From: Candidatus Methanocomedens sp.
Lineage (GTDB): Archaea; Halobacteriota; Methanosarcinia; Methanosarcinales; Methanocomedenaceae
NCBI GenBank assembly: GCA_013374385.1
Contig: QBUR01000190.1
Coordinates: 1 to 25,265 of the forward strand
DNA length: 25,265 nucleotides
Direction of reading: 5' to 3'
Of the stretch, positions 1-7,308 are shown one piece after another. A program made the translations under genes and the position numbers. Numbering within the stretch: position 1 is the first letter of the stretch; every line of letters begins with the position of its first letter. The notes below the pieces were generated by a model. That model was not told the DNA's origin. It worked only from the letters and a program-made list of their open reading frames with translations, and did no database searches.

Positions 1-19
1 ATAATGAGACAGAAATTCA

Positions 20-46
20 GATATATTTAAATTAATAATTTGGAGG
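20..46 (+). promoter_or_regulatory. TATA-like box and ribosome site before tuf
   Basis: An AT-rich stretch (ATATATTTAAATT, about 20-33) resembles an archaeal TATA box. It is followed by TGGAGG at 41-46, 7 nt before the tuf ATG. The Shine-Dalgarno is clear. The TATA box is tentative, because in this operon tuf is normally also read through from fusA, which would lie off the left edge. Confidence 0.4.
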
Positions 47-53
47 ATTAAAA

Positions 54-1322
54 ATGGCAGAGAAACCACATTTGAATCTGGCAGTCATCGGTCATATCGA
101 TCATGGGAAATCAACCCTTGTAGGAAGGCTGATGTATGATACAGGTGCCGTATCGGCACATGTAATTGAAAAGTTTAGAGAAGAAGCCAAAGCAAAAGGT
201 AAGGAATCCTTTGCTTTTGCATGGGTCATGGACTCCCTTAAAGAAGAGCGTGAGAGGGGTATAACCATTGATATCGCACACCAGCGATTTGATACTGCTA
301 AGTATTATTTTACAGTAGTGGATTGTCCAGGTCACCGTGACTTTGTCAAGAACATGATCACAGGTGCATCCCAGGCAGACGCTGCAATTCTTGTGGTTTC
401 TGGTAAGGACAGTGTACAGGCCCAGACCAAGGAACACGTGTTCCTGTCCAGAACATTGGGTATCACCCAGTTAATCATTGCTATCAACAAGATGGATGAG
501 ATCAACTACGATGAGGCCAAGTATAACAAGGCCAAGGAAGATGTCAGCGCACTTCTGAAGATTGTAGGATTCAAACCCGCCGATATGCACTTTATTCCAA
601 CATCTGCATTCGAGGGTGACAATATAGCATCCAAGAGCGAGAATACCAAATGGTATAAAGGCCCAACAATCCTGGAATCACTTGACGAACTGAAGCAACC
701 TGAGATGCCAACAACCCTGCCACTGCGTATCCCTGTGCAGGATGCTTACACTATAAGCGGTATTGGCACTGTACCAGTGGGACGTGTTGAGACTGGTATT
801 ATGAAGAAAGGCGATAAAATCATTTTCAATCCAAGCGGCGCTTCCGGTGAGGTCAAGTCCATTGAAATGCATCATGAAGAACAGGATCAGGCAATACCTG
901 GCGATAATATCGGTTGGAACGTAAGGGGTATTGGTAAGAATGATGTCAGAAGGGGCGATGTATGTGGACATTCAGCAAATCCACCTACAGTAGCTGAAGA
1001 GTTTACTGCACAGATCGTTGTGCTTCAGCATCCGTCTGCTATATCAGTTGGTTACACACCTGTGTTCCACTGCCATACGGCACAAACTGCGTGTACCTTT
1101 ATGTCAATTGACAAGAAACTGGACCCAAAGACCGGTGAAGTGAAGGAAGAGAATCCTACATTCATCAAAGCTGGCGATGCAGCAATCGTGACTATAAAGC
1201 CTACCAGGCCACTGGTTATTGAGAATGTGAAAGAAATTCCACAGATGGGACGCTTTGCTATCCGTGATATGGGACAGACCGTTGCAGCTGGCATGGTCAT
1301 AAGTATAAAGGCGAGGCCATAA
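54..1322 (+). CDS. tuf: Translation elongation factor 1-alpha (archaeal EF-Tu)
   Basis: GTPase that delivers aminoacyl-tRNA to the ribosomal A site. The G1 motif GHIDHGKST is at residues 13-21, the G3 motif DCPGH at 90-94 and the G4 motif NKMD at 145-148. Domains 2 and 3 follow, and the protein ends in the usual short basic tail. At 422 residues it has the normal archaeal length. The ATG at 54 is preceded by TGGAGG at a 7-nt spacing. The next gene is rpsJ, the standard archaeal str-operon order. The sequence reads as very close to Methanosarcinales EF-1alpha, which is recognition from memory and not an alignment. A 6-bp hairpin sits exactly over the stop codon. Confidence 0.98.
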   Translation: MAEKPHLNLAVIGHIDHGKSTLVGRLMYDTGAVSAHVIEKFREEAKAKGKESFAFAWVMDSLKEERERGITIDIAHQRFDTAKYYFTVVDCPGHRDFVKNMITGASQADAAILVVSGKDSVQAQTKEHVFLSRTLGITQLIIAINKMDEINYDEAKYNKAKEDVSALLKIVGFKPADMHFIPTSAFEGDNIASKSENTKWYKGPTILESLDELKQPEMPTTLPLRIPVQDAYTISGIGTVPVGRVETGIMKKGDKIIFNPSGASGEVKSIEMHHEEQDQAIPGDNIGWNVRGIGKNDVRRGDVCGHSANPPTVAEEFTAQIVVLQHPSAISVGYTPVFHCHTAQTACTFMSIDKKLDPKTGEVKEENPTFIKAGDAAIVTIKPTRPLVIENVKEIPQMGRFAIRDMGQTVAAGMVISIKARP

Positions 1323-1328
1323 GGCCTC
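1313..1328 (+). terminator. Hairpin over the tuf stop codon
   Basis: GAGGCC (1313-1318), loop ATAA (1319-1322, containing the last bases of the stop codon) and GGCCTC (1323-1328) form a perfect 6-bp stem. A T-rich run (CTCTTTTTGTT, about 1336-1346) follows. It could be an attenuator or a 3'-end processing signal between tuf and rpsJ. Archaeal termination relies mainly on the T-run, so the role of the stem is uncertain. Confidence 0.4.
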
Positions 1329-1365
1329 ACCATTTCTCTTTTTGTTAAATTTTGGAGATTCATTA

Positions 1366-1677
1366 ATGGCACAGAAAGCAAGAATTAGATTAACTGGGAC
1401 ACTCCCGTCAACTCTGGATAATGTATGTGAACAGGTCAAAAATATTGCAATAAAGACCGGTGTGAACATGGCTGGTCCCATACCCATGCCTACGAAGAAG
1501 CTGAAGGTACCAACCTTGAAGAGTCCGGACGGAGAGGGTACTTCCACCTGGGACCACTGGGAGATGAGGGTGCACAAGCGGCTCATTGACCTTGATGCAG
1601 ACGAGCGGGCGTTGCGCCAGCTTATGCGTATACAAGTTCCAAAGGATATCAGCATAGAGATAGTGTTGACTTCTTAG
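1366..1677 (+). CDS. rpsJ: 30S ribosomal protein S10
   Basis: Small-subunit ribosomal protein S10 (archaeal/eukaryotic S20 type), 103 residues, the usual length. The start MAQKARIRLTGT and the ending MRIQVPKDISIEIVLTS are characteristic. Both strands of the family motif PIPMPTKKLKVPTLKSPDGEG, the tRNA-adjacent loop, are easily recognised. A longer reading from a TTG at 1342 was rejected, because GGAG (1354-1357) sits 8 nt before the ATG at 1366 and family members begin there. It lies 43 nt downstream of tuf and closes the operon; hairpins and a T-rich tract follow. Confidence 0.97.
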   Translation: MAQKARIRLTGTLPSTLDNVCEQVKNIAIKTGVNMAGPIPMPTKKLKVPTLKSPDGEGTSTWDHWEMRVHKRLIDLDADERALRQLMRIQVPKDISIEIVLTS

Positions 1678-1705
1678 ATGTTTTAGTGGTGGTTTTAATA
1701 CCGTG

Positions 1706-1766
1706 GGTCTTTACAGACCGATAATTGAGACAGGATTGGGGGGGTAACCCAATCTTTATTATTCTT
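1706..1766 (+). terminator. Double hairpin and T-rich tract after rpsJ
   Basis: Two stems lie downstream of the rpsJ stop. The first is GGTCT (1706-1710), TTAC, AGACC (1715-1719). The second is GATTGGG (1734-1740), a 7-nt loop, and CCCAATC (1748-1754), followed directly by TTTATTATTCTT (1755-1766). The second stem plus T-tract is the likely end of the tuf-rpsJ transcript. Confidence 0.55.
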
Positions 1767-1795
1767 ACCCTTTATTTTTAGTATGGTGAAAAAAC

Positions 1796-2260
1796 ATGAT
1801 TATAGGTTTCCAGGTAAATCATATCGAATCAAAGTCGTTTGCAGGTGCTGAAAGTGCCAGGCAGAACAAGAGTATTAATATTAATTTTGATATCAACATA
1901 AGAAATCCCTCGTTGGTTGAGCAGAACACTCCTTTTGGCAAAAAGCAGGTGATAAAGTTGGAGTATGCAATGTCCATCAATTACCTGAATCCAAATATCG
2001 GTTATATCAGGTTTGAGGGTAGCACGGATTATTACCAGGAGGGTGACCTGGAGGCGATGCACAAGGAGTGGACGGGTGGGTCTGCACCGACAAATGTGCA
2101 AAATGAAATTGCCAATACCATGGTGAACAATCTGGCTCCTCTGGCATTGACCATGTCAAAGACACTGGGTCTGCCACCTGCTGTGCCGCTGCCAGCCATT
2201 AACTTCAAGGGCAAACAGGCAGAGAAAAAGCCTGATGAGCCCACGTATTATCACGGGTGA
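1796..2260 (+). CDS. Conserved hypothetical protein, possible SecB-like fold
   Basis: A soluble 154-residue protein without signal peptide or membrane segment. It begins with alternating hydrophobic/polar strands (residues 1-75). A core IGYIRFEGSTDYY follows, then an acidic/Trp helix start and a C-terminal helix ending in LGLPPAVPLPAINFKGK (about 124-140). That layout of a beta-sheet followed by helices, with a final LGLPP.(I/V)PLP motif, resembles the small archaeal proteins linked to the SecB/TAC-type chaperone fold. The assignment is from pattern memory only. Translation from the ATG at 1796 is supported by a weak GGTGA (1785-1789). It stands alone between the ribosomal operon and the decayed arsC gene. 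Confidence 0.6.
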   Translation: MIIGFQVNHIESKSFAGAESARQNKSININFDINIRNPSLVEQNTPFGKKQVIKLEYAMSINYLNPNIGYIRFEGSTDYYQEGDLEAMHKEWTGGSAPTNVQNEIANTMVNNLAPLALTMSKTLGLPPAVPLPAINFKGKQAEKKPDEPTYYHG

Positions 2261-2288
2261 AATTTACCTTTTTTTCTGGCTGGGTCAC

Positions 2289-2676
2289 TCATTTTCCCAC
2301 CATTCCCAGCACCAGCCTCTCAATCTCATCCCTGACCTGCCTATATTTTTCAACAGGCTGCCCCATGGGGTCATCCAGCCCCCAGTCTGTGAAGTCCTTG
2401 AGATATAAGGCGGGGCAGGTGTCCTGCACACCGCAGCTTATGGATATAAGAATGTCATGGTCCGACAGGTGGGCTGGATTAAGCTGTTTGGGTGACTGGT
2501 GCGAGATGTCTATGCCTTTTTCGGCCATGACCTCTATTGCTTTGGGTGCTACAAAGGGCAGGCATGGTGTCGACACTGTGGGCTTCCAGGATGTCTGAGC
2601 CGTGATGTCGGGCAAATCCTTCAGCCATCTGGCTGCAGCAGGAGTTTCCCACGCACAGGAAGAGTACTTTTTTCAT
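2289..2676 (-). pseudogene. arsC: arsC-type arsenate reductase / LMW phosphatase, frameshifted
   Basis: Reading leftward from the ATG at 2676, the protein starts MKKVLFLCVGNSC and continues with SQMAEGFARHHGSDILEAHS, the N-terminus of thioredoxin-type arsenate reductases and LMW tyrosine phosphatases. At about 2551-2560 the frame shifts, and the rest of the protein (KAIEVMAEKGIDISHQSPKQ and DCPALYLKDF-like C-terminal parts, ending at 2289) is in another frame. The net change is one extra base or two missing bases near TMPA. The P-loop should read C-x5-R, but the Arg is replaced by Cys (CVGNSCC), consistent with CGC to TGC. Two independent inactivating changes argue for real decay over a sequencing slip. 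Without them it would be a cytoplasmic arsenate-detoxification enzyme of about 130 residues. Confidence 0.85.
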
Positions 2677-2740
2677 GACATCTCGTATGGGGGCAGGGTT
2701 CAATAGATCTTATGTACTAACTGAGAGATACCATTCAATC

Positions 2741-2881
2741 ATGTCCGAGGGGAATAATCCTGAAAATGACACCCATGCTAAACTCACACAAAAACGCAGG
2801 GGGTTCGAGCAGGTGTGCTGCGATTATATGGATGAGTTCGGGTTCGAGTGGGTGGAGGAGTTTACGCTGAACGGGGCGTGA
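2741..2881 (+). CDS. Possible 46-residue small protein
   Basis: A short ORF from the ATG at 2741. Its N-terminal third is polar and the C-terminal half, QVCCDYMDEFGFEWVEEF, looks like a compact acidic/aromatic helix containing a Cys pair. No homologue is recognised. There is no good ribosome site (only GAGAG about 15 nt upstream). A longer reading from 2675 would overlap the antisense arsC start. The non-random, protein-like C-terminus and the codon composition keep it as a candidate only. It is divergent from the dead arsC and convergent with the membrane protein gene. Confidence 0.35.
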   Translation: MSEGNNPENDTHAKLTQKRRGFEQVCCDYMDEFGFEWVEEFTLNGA

Positions 2882-2895
2882 GGCTGATATCTGAT

Positions 2896-3330
2896 TCATA
2901 TCAATCCGGCCAGATATGCTACTGCTAAATATCTGATAAATTTTCCAATGAATACATATATTGAAAAAACGATAAAATTAAGTTTAAATATACCACCAAT
3001 TGCCGCTATAGCATCTCCAACAAGTGGAACCCATGTGAACAACAATATTGGAGCCCCATACTTTTCAAATATTTGTTCTCCCCTTTTCAGCTCACTTTGT
3101 TTCATTCGCAGGTATTTTTCGAGATATTTTTCACGCCCCACCCAGCCCAGCAGATAAGTGGTGCAGGCACCAAGGTAATTCCCTATTGAAGCTATAATTA
3201 CAACGGTTCCAATGCTGTGACCTTGTGTGATAAGGTAAACTACTAATCCTTCTGAACCCAGAGGAAATATAGTGGAAGCAAGGAAGCTTGTGAAAAATAG
3301 ACTGACATAAAGCGGAATGGTTTCTAACAT
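2896..3330 (-). CDS. YqaA/VTT-family small membrane protein
   Basis: A 144-residue integral membrane protein. Hydrophobic segments lie at about residues 5-22, 28-60 (containing the G-N-xx-G pattern of ASIGNYLGACTTYLLGW), 90-112 and 116-143. A central basic loop contains EKYLRMKQSELKRGEQIFEKYG. The succession FPLGSEGLVVYL, IGNYLG and TWVPLVGDAIAAIGG is that of the YqaA subgroup of DedA/SNARE-associated (VTT) proteins, which act in membrane homeostasis or lipid transport. No substrate can be read from the sequence. The gene faces the small ORF tail to tail and points away from the insertion sequence, so it marks intact chromosome on that side. Confidence 0.8.
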   Translation of the reverse strand: MLETIPLYVSLFFTSFLASTIFPLGSEGLVVYLITQGHSIGTVVIIASIGNYLGACTTYLLGWVGREKYLEKYLRMKQSELKRGEQIFEKYGAPILLFTWVPLVGDAIAAIGGIFKLNFIVFSIYVFIGKFIRYLAVAYLAGLI

Positions 3331-3422
3331 ATTGGTTATCTGTCTTGGTTTCTGGATTCTTAATGGTTACTGGGATTATGAACTTGATGGTATTTCATTA
3401 TCCCATTAATTGCCTAATTCTG
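3331..3422. other. Non-coding spacer left of the IS, with an inverted repeat
   Basis: This stretch is upstream of the membrane protein gene and contains no coding signal on either strand. In particular it does not contain the missing N-terminal part of cas1. An inverted repeat, TGGGATTATG (3371-3380) against CATTATCCCA (3396-3405), pairs 9 of 10 bases and could be an operator for the leftward gene or chance. The IS begins at 3423. Confidence 0.5.
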
Positions 3423-3445
3423 GAGACTTTTTATTATTTTCTGAT
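3423..3445 (+). repeat. Left terminal inverted repeat of the IS
   Basis: It starts GAGACTTTTTATT and ends TTCTGAT. Compared with the reverse complement of 5132-5154, the first 13 bases are identical and only two later positions differ (21/23). Confidence 0.85.
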
Positions 3446-3608
3446 AATGGCCAATATAAATCAGTTTAATTAAATATTTTAAATGATATTATATTCACTT
3501 TAGGGATTATATTTCTATAAAACCGTTGTCAATTTCAAAATTATTGTTATTGATAAATAACATTACTATTCTATTGTTTTCCTCAATAAATCGTTATGAA
3601 TAGACACA

Positions 3609-3671
3609 TTTATATGCAATTAAAGATTCTATGACATAAAAACTATATTTTTATAGCAATTTTCATAGGAG
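3609..3671 (+). promoter_or_regulatory. Transposase promoter and ribosome site
   Basis: A TATA-like TTTATATGC (about 3609-3617) lies within the IS, followed by further AT-rich sequence. AGGAG (3667-3671) sits 6 nt before the transposase ATG at 3678. The rest of the left IS non-coding region (3446-3608) is AT-rich and shows nothing else recognisable. Confidence 0.45.
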
Positions 3672-3677
3672 ATTTAA

Positions 3678-4970
3678 ATGCCACGCGGTAATATTGCAAT
3701 TAATCGAGAAATAGCAAAAGAAGTAAAAGATGGAATAGTCTATCAGGTATTACCTGAGATTGAACATGAAGGACAAATGTATCCATCATTTACAACGGTT
3801 TCACCCATCAAATGTCTAATCTGTGGTAATCCTTTATTTGGAAACCAATACTATGACCGAATTATAATTACAAGCTATGGAAATATAATAGTCCCGACCA
3901 CTTATTGGATATGTAAAAATCCTAACTGTGCCAAACACCATACAGATACAATATTAGGCGTTACTGGAACAGCAAATTATAGTGACGAATACAATGAAAA
4001 AATGCAATCCGTAAGATATAATGGAAGATGTACTCTATGGAAATCACATACAGTAGGTGAAATATTTACTGAGGGCCTGACTGATATCTCTGGAAGAGCT
4101 CCATGTCCAACAACATTGTGGAAATATGAACAAATACGAGGTAAAATATCAGCCCAGGAATTACAGGAACAGGAAATCAATTTTAATGGAACTTTATACA
4201 TCGATGGGTATTGGGTAAAAATTGGCTGGAGAAAATATATTGAAGCTCAATTGGGAAGGAAATTTACCGATCATGAATGGAAAATATTTAGACATAAAGT
4301 GATTTATGTTGTAGCAACAGAAGATAAAGTTATTTTAGATTTCCAAATAACCAATCGTATGCCAAGTTTTATTGAATTAGTACCATTAATGAACAGAATT
4401 AAGAATCGTCTACCTGAGGGCGATATTTTGAAAATTGTTTCTGATGAAGATGATGCAATTATTGGATCCGTAGAAAGGATTTTTCCAAATGTTTCGCATT
4501 CATTCTGTGTCTTTCATCAATTGAAAAATGTCACTGAGAAATACCTCGATGAATTTAAATATATTAATAAAATTCCTTCGGATGAATTGAAATTATATGG
4601 ACTTGCACAGGATCTAATAGTTGCTGAAAACGTTATTGAATCGACGATATACTACCAGAAAATTTTAGAAATAGCTTCAAGTATAGAGTTATCAAAAGCA
4701 TCTGAGAAGGTAATTTCTTACATCAAAAAAGTCTATTCACAAAATAAAAAATTACTAAAGAAAGGATTCACACCAGAAACTAATAATGTGATGGAACAAT
4801 TATTCTCTTTATTATCTGATATATTCACTCAAGCTAGATCTTTTAAAATCAATGACGGTTTATATAACTTCAGTAATAATTTATTTGCATTTTTTAACAG
4901 AAGTTGTTTTAAAACAGGTGAATGGAAGGGCGTTTCACCTATAGATCGGGCTAAAATCAAATACGGATAA
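3678..4970 (+). CDS. Mutator/IS256-like DDE transposase
   Basis: A 430-residue transposase. The N-terminal part has a zinc-ribbon pattern: C46-x2-C49 paired with C79 and C84. The catalytic region shows LYIDGYW (D176), VSDEDDA (D256), the C-x2-H motif SFCVFHQLKN (C277, H280) typical of mutator-type transposases, and TNNVMEQLFS (E373) as the third acidic residue. All three acidic residues and the full length are present, so the gene looks intact and possibly active. Base composition is markedly AT-rich compared with neighbours, in line with recent arrival. The start is set by AGGAG 6 nt upstream. It lies between matching inverted repeats. Confidence 0.88.
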   Translation: MPRGNIAINREIAKEVKDGIVYQVLPEIEHEGQMYPSFTTVSPIKCLICGNPLFGNQYYDRIIITSYGNIIVPTTYWICKNPNCAKHHTDTILGVTGTANYSDEYNEKMQSVRYNGRCTLWKSHTVGEIFTEGLTDISGRAPCPTTLWKYEQIRGKISAQELQEQEINFNGTLYIDGYWVKIGWRKYIEAQLGRKFTDHEWKIFRHKVIYVVATEDKVILDFQITNRMPSFIELVPLMNRIKNRLPEGDILKIVSDEDDAIIGSVERIFPNVSHSFCVFHQLKNVTEKYLDEFKYINKIPSDELKLYGLAQDLIVAENVIESTIYYQKILEIASSIELSKASEKVISYIKKVYSQNKKLLKKGFTPETNNVMEQLFSLLSDIFTQARSFKINDGLYNFSNNLFAFFNRSCFKTGEWKGVSPIDRAKIKYG

Positions 4971-5131
4971 TACATTATATTTTCTTGTACAAAATGCCAT
5001 AGTGGCAACACTCTAAAAAATCTCAAATGTCATACTTTTGATTCTGAATTATTGATTCTTACAGGAGATTGAATCTCAACAATTGAAAAATTTATGTATT
5101 GAATGACTTATTCTGGCTAGTTCCTAATTCA

Positions 5132-5154
5132 ATCAGAAGAAAATAAAAAGTCTC
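5132..5154 (-). repeat. Right terminal inverted repeat of the IS
   Basis: It ends AAAAAGTCTC at 5145-5154 and is the reverse complement of the left end with two mismatches in 23. The reading frame of the cas1 remnant stays open through this repeat back to a stop at 5118. Confidence 0.85.
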
Positions 5155-5786
5155 GAAGCCAGGAGGGAATACAGGAGAGCATTGATGCATATGTTGGCTC
5201 GATCGAATCCGAGATCACACGCCTTCCTGATACCAATACCATACCTGAGATGATGAATGTTGAGGGGCGCATACGGAATATCTATTACAGTGCGCTGGAT
5301 GAGATATTTCCTGAGGAGTACAGGATTGTGACCCGTACCCGCCGCCCGCCCGGAAACAAGATGAACACACTGATCAGTTTCGGGAATTCGCTGATGTACA
5401 CGACGGTGCTCTCAGAGATATACAATACCCAGTTGAATCCGACCATTTCTTACCTGCACGAACCGTTCGAGCGGCGCTTTTCCCTATCCCTTGATGTGAG
5501 CGAGATATTCAAGCCGATCATAGTGGACAGGATCATACTGAAGCTGGTGAACAAGAATATGCTGGATGATAACTGCTTTAAGGGTGAGATCGGTGATATG
5601 CTGCTGAGTGAGAAGGGTAAGAAGATATTTTTGCAGGAGTATAACGATAAGCTAGGTACGACTATCAAGCATAAGGGCTTGAAGCGCAATGTGTCGTATA
5701 AGCGGCTTATCAGGCTGGAACTGTATAAGTTGTCAAAACATGTGCTTGGGGATGAGGAGTATAAGCCGCTGGTGATGTGGTGGTGA
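5155..5786 (+). pseudogene. cas1: cas1, 5'-truncated by the insertion sequence
   Basis: Cas1 is the integrase of CRISPR adaptation. About 210 C-terminal codons survive in one frame starting directly at the IS end. They include the catalytic Glu in MMNVEGRIRNIYY, the RTRRPPGNKMN motif, LISFGNSLMY, then TISYLHEPFERRFSLSLD with the catalytic His and acidic pair (His and Asp 12 residues apart), FKPIIVDR, and the ending KPLVMWW. These are textbook type I (I-B-like) Cas1 motifs. A full protein would have about 320-330 residues, so roughly the first 110-120 (the beta-sheet dimerisation domain) are missing and do not occur left of the IS. The only in-frame ATG (5250) lies at the catalytic Glu and lacks a ribosome site. 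Cas1 is therefore presumed non-functional. Confidence 0.9.
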
Positions 5787-5814
5787 TGTTTTAAATTTAC
5801 ACAACCATTTCATA

Positions 5815-5870
5815 TTTAAATGATTACGTATATAATGATTATGAAAATAATCATTTATAATTACACAGGA
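5815..5870 (+). promoter_or_regulatory. Promoter with perfect palindrome before the ATPase gene
   Basis: The 92-bp gap between cas1 and the ATPase gene holds TATA-like boxes (ATATTTAAATG near 5813-5822, GTATATAATG near 5829-5838). It also holds a perfect 9-bp inverted repeat, AATGATTAT (5834-5842), GAAA, ATAATCATT (5847-5855). AGGA (5867-5870) is 8 nt before the ATG. A dyad overlapping or just downstream of a TATA box is a typical repressor position, so the ATPase gene probably has its own regulated promoter. Confidence 0.55.
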
Positions 5871-5878
5871 ACACACTC

Positions 5879-7306
5879 ATGAAATTCCACAACCGAAAAG
5901 ATGAACTTCAGGAACTGAACCTGTTGCGTAACGCCATGCCCTCAATGATCGTACTCACTGGACGGCGCAGGGTCGGCAAGACTGAGTTGATCAAGAAGTT
6001 CCTGGAAGGCGAAACCGGCGTATATTTCTTTGTTGACAGCGAAAAATCCGAAAAAATGCTGATTGCGGAGTTCTCTGCACAGTTAAGCGAGTGTTTTGGT
6101 CTTGGCGAGTATGTTAAGATCGAGGACTGGGAGACATTACTGGAACTGATCTTTGATCTTGGCAATAAGAGGGATGTGATAGTTTGCATAGACGAGTTCC
6201 AGAGGTTTATGCAGATAAATCCCTCTTTTATTAGTCAGTTACAAAAGTATTGGGATCTGTCAGGTACCGGATCACGAGTGTACTTTGTGATAAGTGGGTC
6301 CAGCGTCGGCATGATCAACCGGATATTTGTTGAACAGAAGGCACCACTGTTTAAAAGAGCCCAGAATATCTTATTCATTGAACCGTTCGATCTTAAAACA
6401 ATAAGTCTGGTCTTAAACGACCTGGGTATTACAGACGCCGCCACAAAGATTGAGATGTACGCTCTTTTCGGCGGCATGATCCACTACTACACCCTGTTTG
6501 AGGATTATGGTGTGAAAAGCGTTAAGGATGCGATAGATAAATTGTTACTCCGCAAATTTGCCCCTCTGAAGAATGAGGTGCGGGATACGATGATCGAATC
6601 ATTTGGCAGGGAGCACAGGACATATTATTCTATCCTGACTGCTATTGCTCTTGGCAAATACACTAAAAGCGAGATTAGCGATTATGTTGATGTGAAGGTC
6701 ACGTCGCTTTCCAGATACATGGACGATCTGACAGACGTCATCGGTGTGGTACGGCGCGAGGTGCCTGTGACTGAATCCAGACCGTGGAGGTCTAAAAAAG
6801 GGCGGTATCTGTTGAACGATAACTTTTTTGAGTTCTGGTTTAGGTTTATATTCAGGAATATGAGCTACCAGGAGATCGGGAACTTTGATTATCTCAGGGA
6901 GAATATCCGGCAGGGCTTTGATCCGTTTGTTGGCAGGAAGTTCGAAGGTATTTGCAGGGAGTTCTTAATGGAGTTGAACCGCCAGGGAGGACTGCCGCTG
7001 CAGTTTGACCGGATCGGGTCATGGTGGAACAGGAAAGGAGACGAGATCGATATTGTTGCGTTGAACAGCGAGACTGATGAGATATTGTTTGCAGAATGTA
7101 AGTGGCGATCGGCACCGCTCGGTCGTGTCGTGGTTGAAGAGCTGTTTGAAAAGAGTAAGCTTGTGGACTGGAGAATGGAAAACCGGCAGGAGTATTTCGC
7201 GGTGTTTTCGAAAAGCGGGTTTGGTAAACCCGGTCTGGAATACTGCAGGGAGCATGGGATGTTGACGTTTGATGCGGATATGATCGCTAACTACAGGAGT
7301 GAATAA
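5879..7306 (+). CDS. AAA ATPase with PD-(D/E)XK-like C-terminus (archaeal ATPase/DUF234 family)
   Basis: A 475-residue protein. Walker A is GRRRVGKTEL at 28-37 and Walker B is VIVCIDEFQRF with D105/E106. A sensor strand YFVISGSSVG is at 135-144. A winged-helix-like segment lies at about 250-295 (KSEISDYVDVKVTSLSRYMDDL pattern). The C-terminal DUF234 part has GDEIDIVALN (D391) and ILFAECKW (E406, K408), the D-x14-E-x-K spacing of PD-(D/E)XK nucleases, although nuclease activity is unproven for the family. Members are widespread in archaea, often multicopy, and of unknown role. The gene sits between cas1 and cas2 with its own promoter and palindrome. Its last codons carry the cas2 ribosome site, and its stop is 2 nt before the cas2 start. 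The reading frame is intact. Confidence 0.88.
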   Translation: MKFHNRKDELQELNLLRNAMPSMIVLTGRRRVGKTELIKKFLEGETGVYFFVDSEKSEKMLIAEFSAQLSECFGLGEYVKIEDWETLLELIFDLGNKRDVIVCIDEFQRFMQINPSFISQLQKYWDLSGTGSRVYFVISGSSVGMINRIFVEQKAPLFKRAQNILFIEPFDLKTISLVLNDLGITDAATKIEMYALFGGMIHYYTLFEDYGVKSVKDAIDKLLLRKFAPLKNEVRDTMIESFGREHRTYYSILTAIALGKYTKSEISDYVDVKVTSLSRYMDDLTDVIGVVRREVPVTESRPWRSKKGRYLLNDNFFEFWFRFIFRNMSYQEIGNFDYLRENIRQGFDPFVGRKFEGICREFLMELNRQGGLPLQFDRIGSWWNRKGDEIDIVALNSETDEILFAECKWRSAPLGRVVVEELFEKSKLVDWRMENRQEYFAVFSKSGFGKPGLEYCREHGMLTFDADMIANYRSE

Positions 7307-7308
7307 AC

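Larger units (their letters stand above)
3423..5154 (+). mobile_element. Insertion sequence with 23-bp inverted repeats and mutator-type transposase
   Basis: The element is 1732 bp, delimited by terminal inverted repeats at 3423-3445 and 5132-5154 that match at 21 of 23 positions. It is far more AT-rich than the surrounding genes. It carries one gene, the transposase (3678-4970), with about 230 bp of AT-rich non-coding DNA before it and about 160 bp after it. The right end abuts in frame the remnant of cas1. No target-site duplication is visible: the flanks (AATTCTG on the left, GAAGCCAG on the right) do not match. That suggests the element caused or bordered a deletion after insertion. IS family not assigned with certainty; IS256/MULE-like by transposase. 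Confidence 0.85.

Noticed and set aside
1342..1365. TTG-started extension of rpsJ
   Set aside because: The family begins at MAQKAR and the GGAG site fits the ATG at 1366.
1678..1795. tRNA gene after rpsJ (common in some archaea)
   Set aside because: The two short stems cannot be arranged as a cloverleaf and lack T-loop and anticodon features.
2257..2598. Plus-strand 113-residue ORF over arsC
   Set aside because: It is antisense to clear arsC sequence and looks like a shadow frame.
3413..5130. The 8-mer CCTAATTC at 3413-3420 and 5123-5130 as an IS target-site duplication
   Set aside because: The right copy lies inside the inverted repeat boundary (5132-5154), so it cannot flank the element; the sequences really flanking the repeats do not match.
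5250..5786. A complete 178-residue gene starting at ATG 5250
   Set aside because: The frame and Cas1 homology extend upstream to the IS end, there is no ribosome site, and the start would fall on the catalytic motif; it is a truncated cas1.
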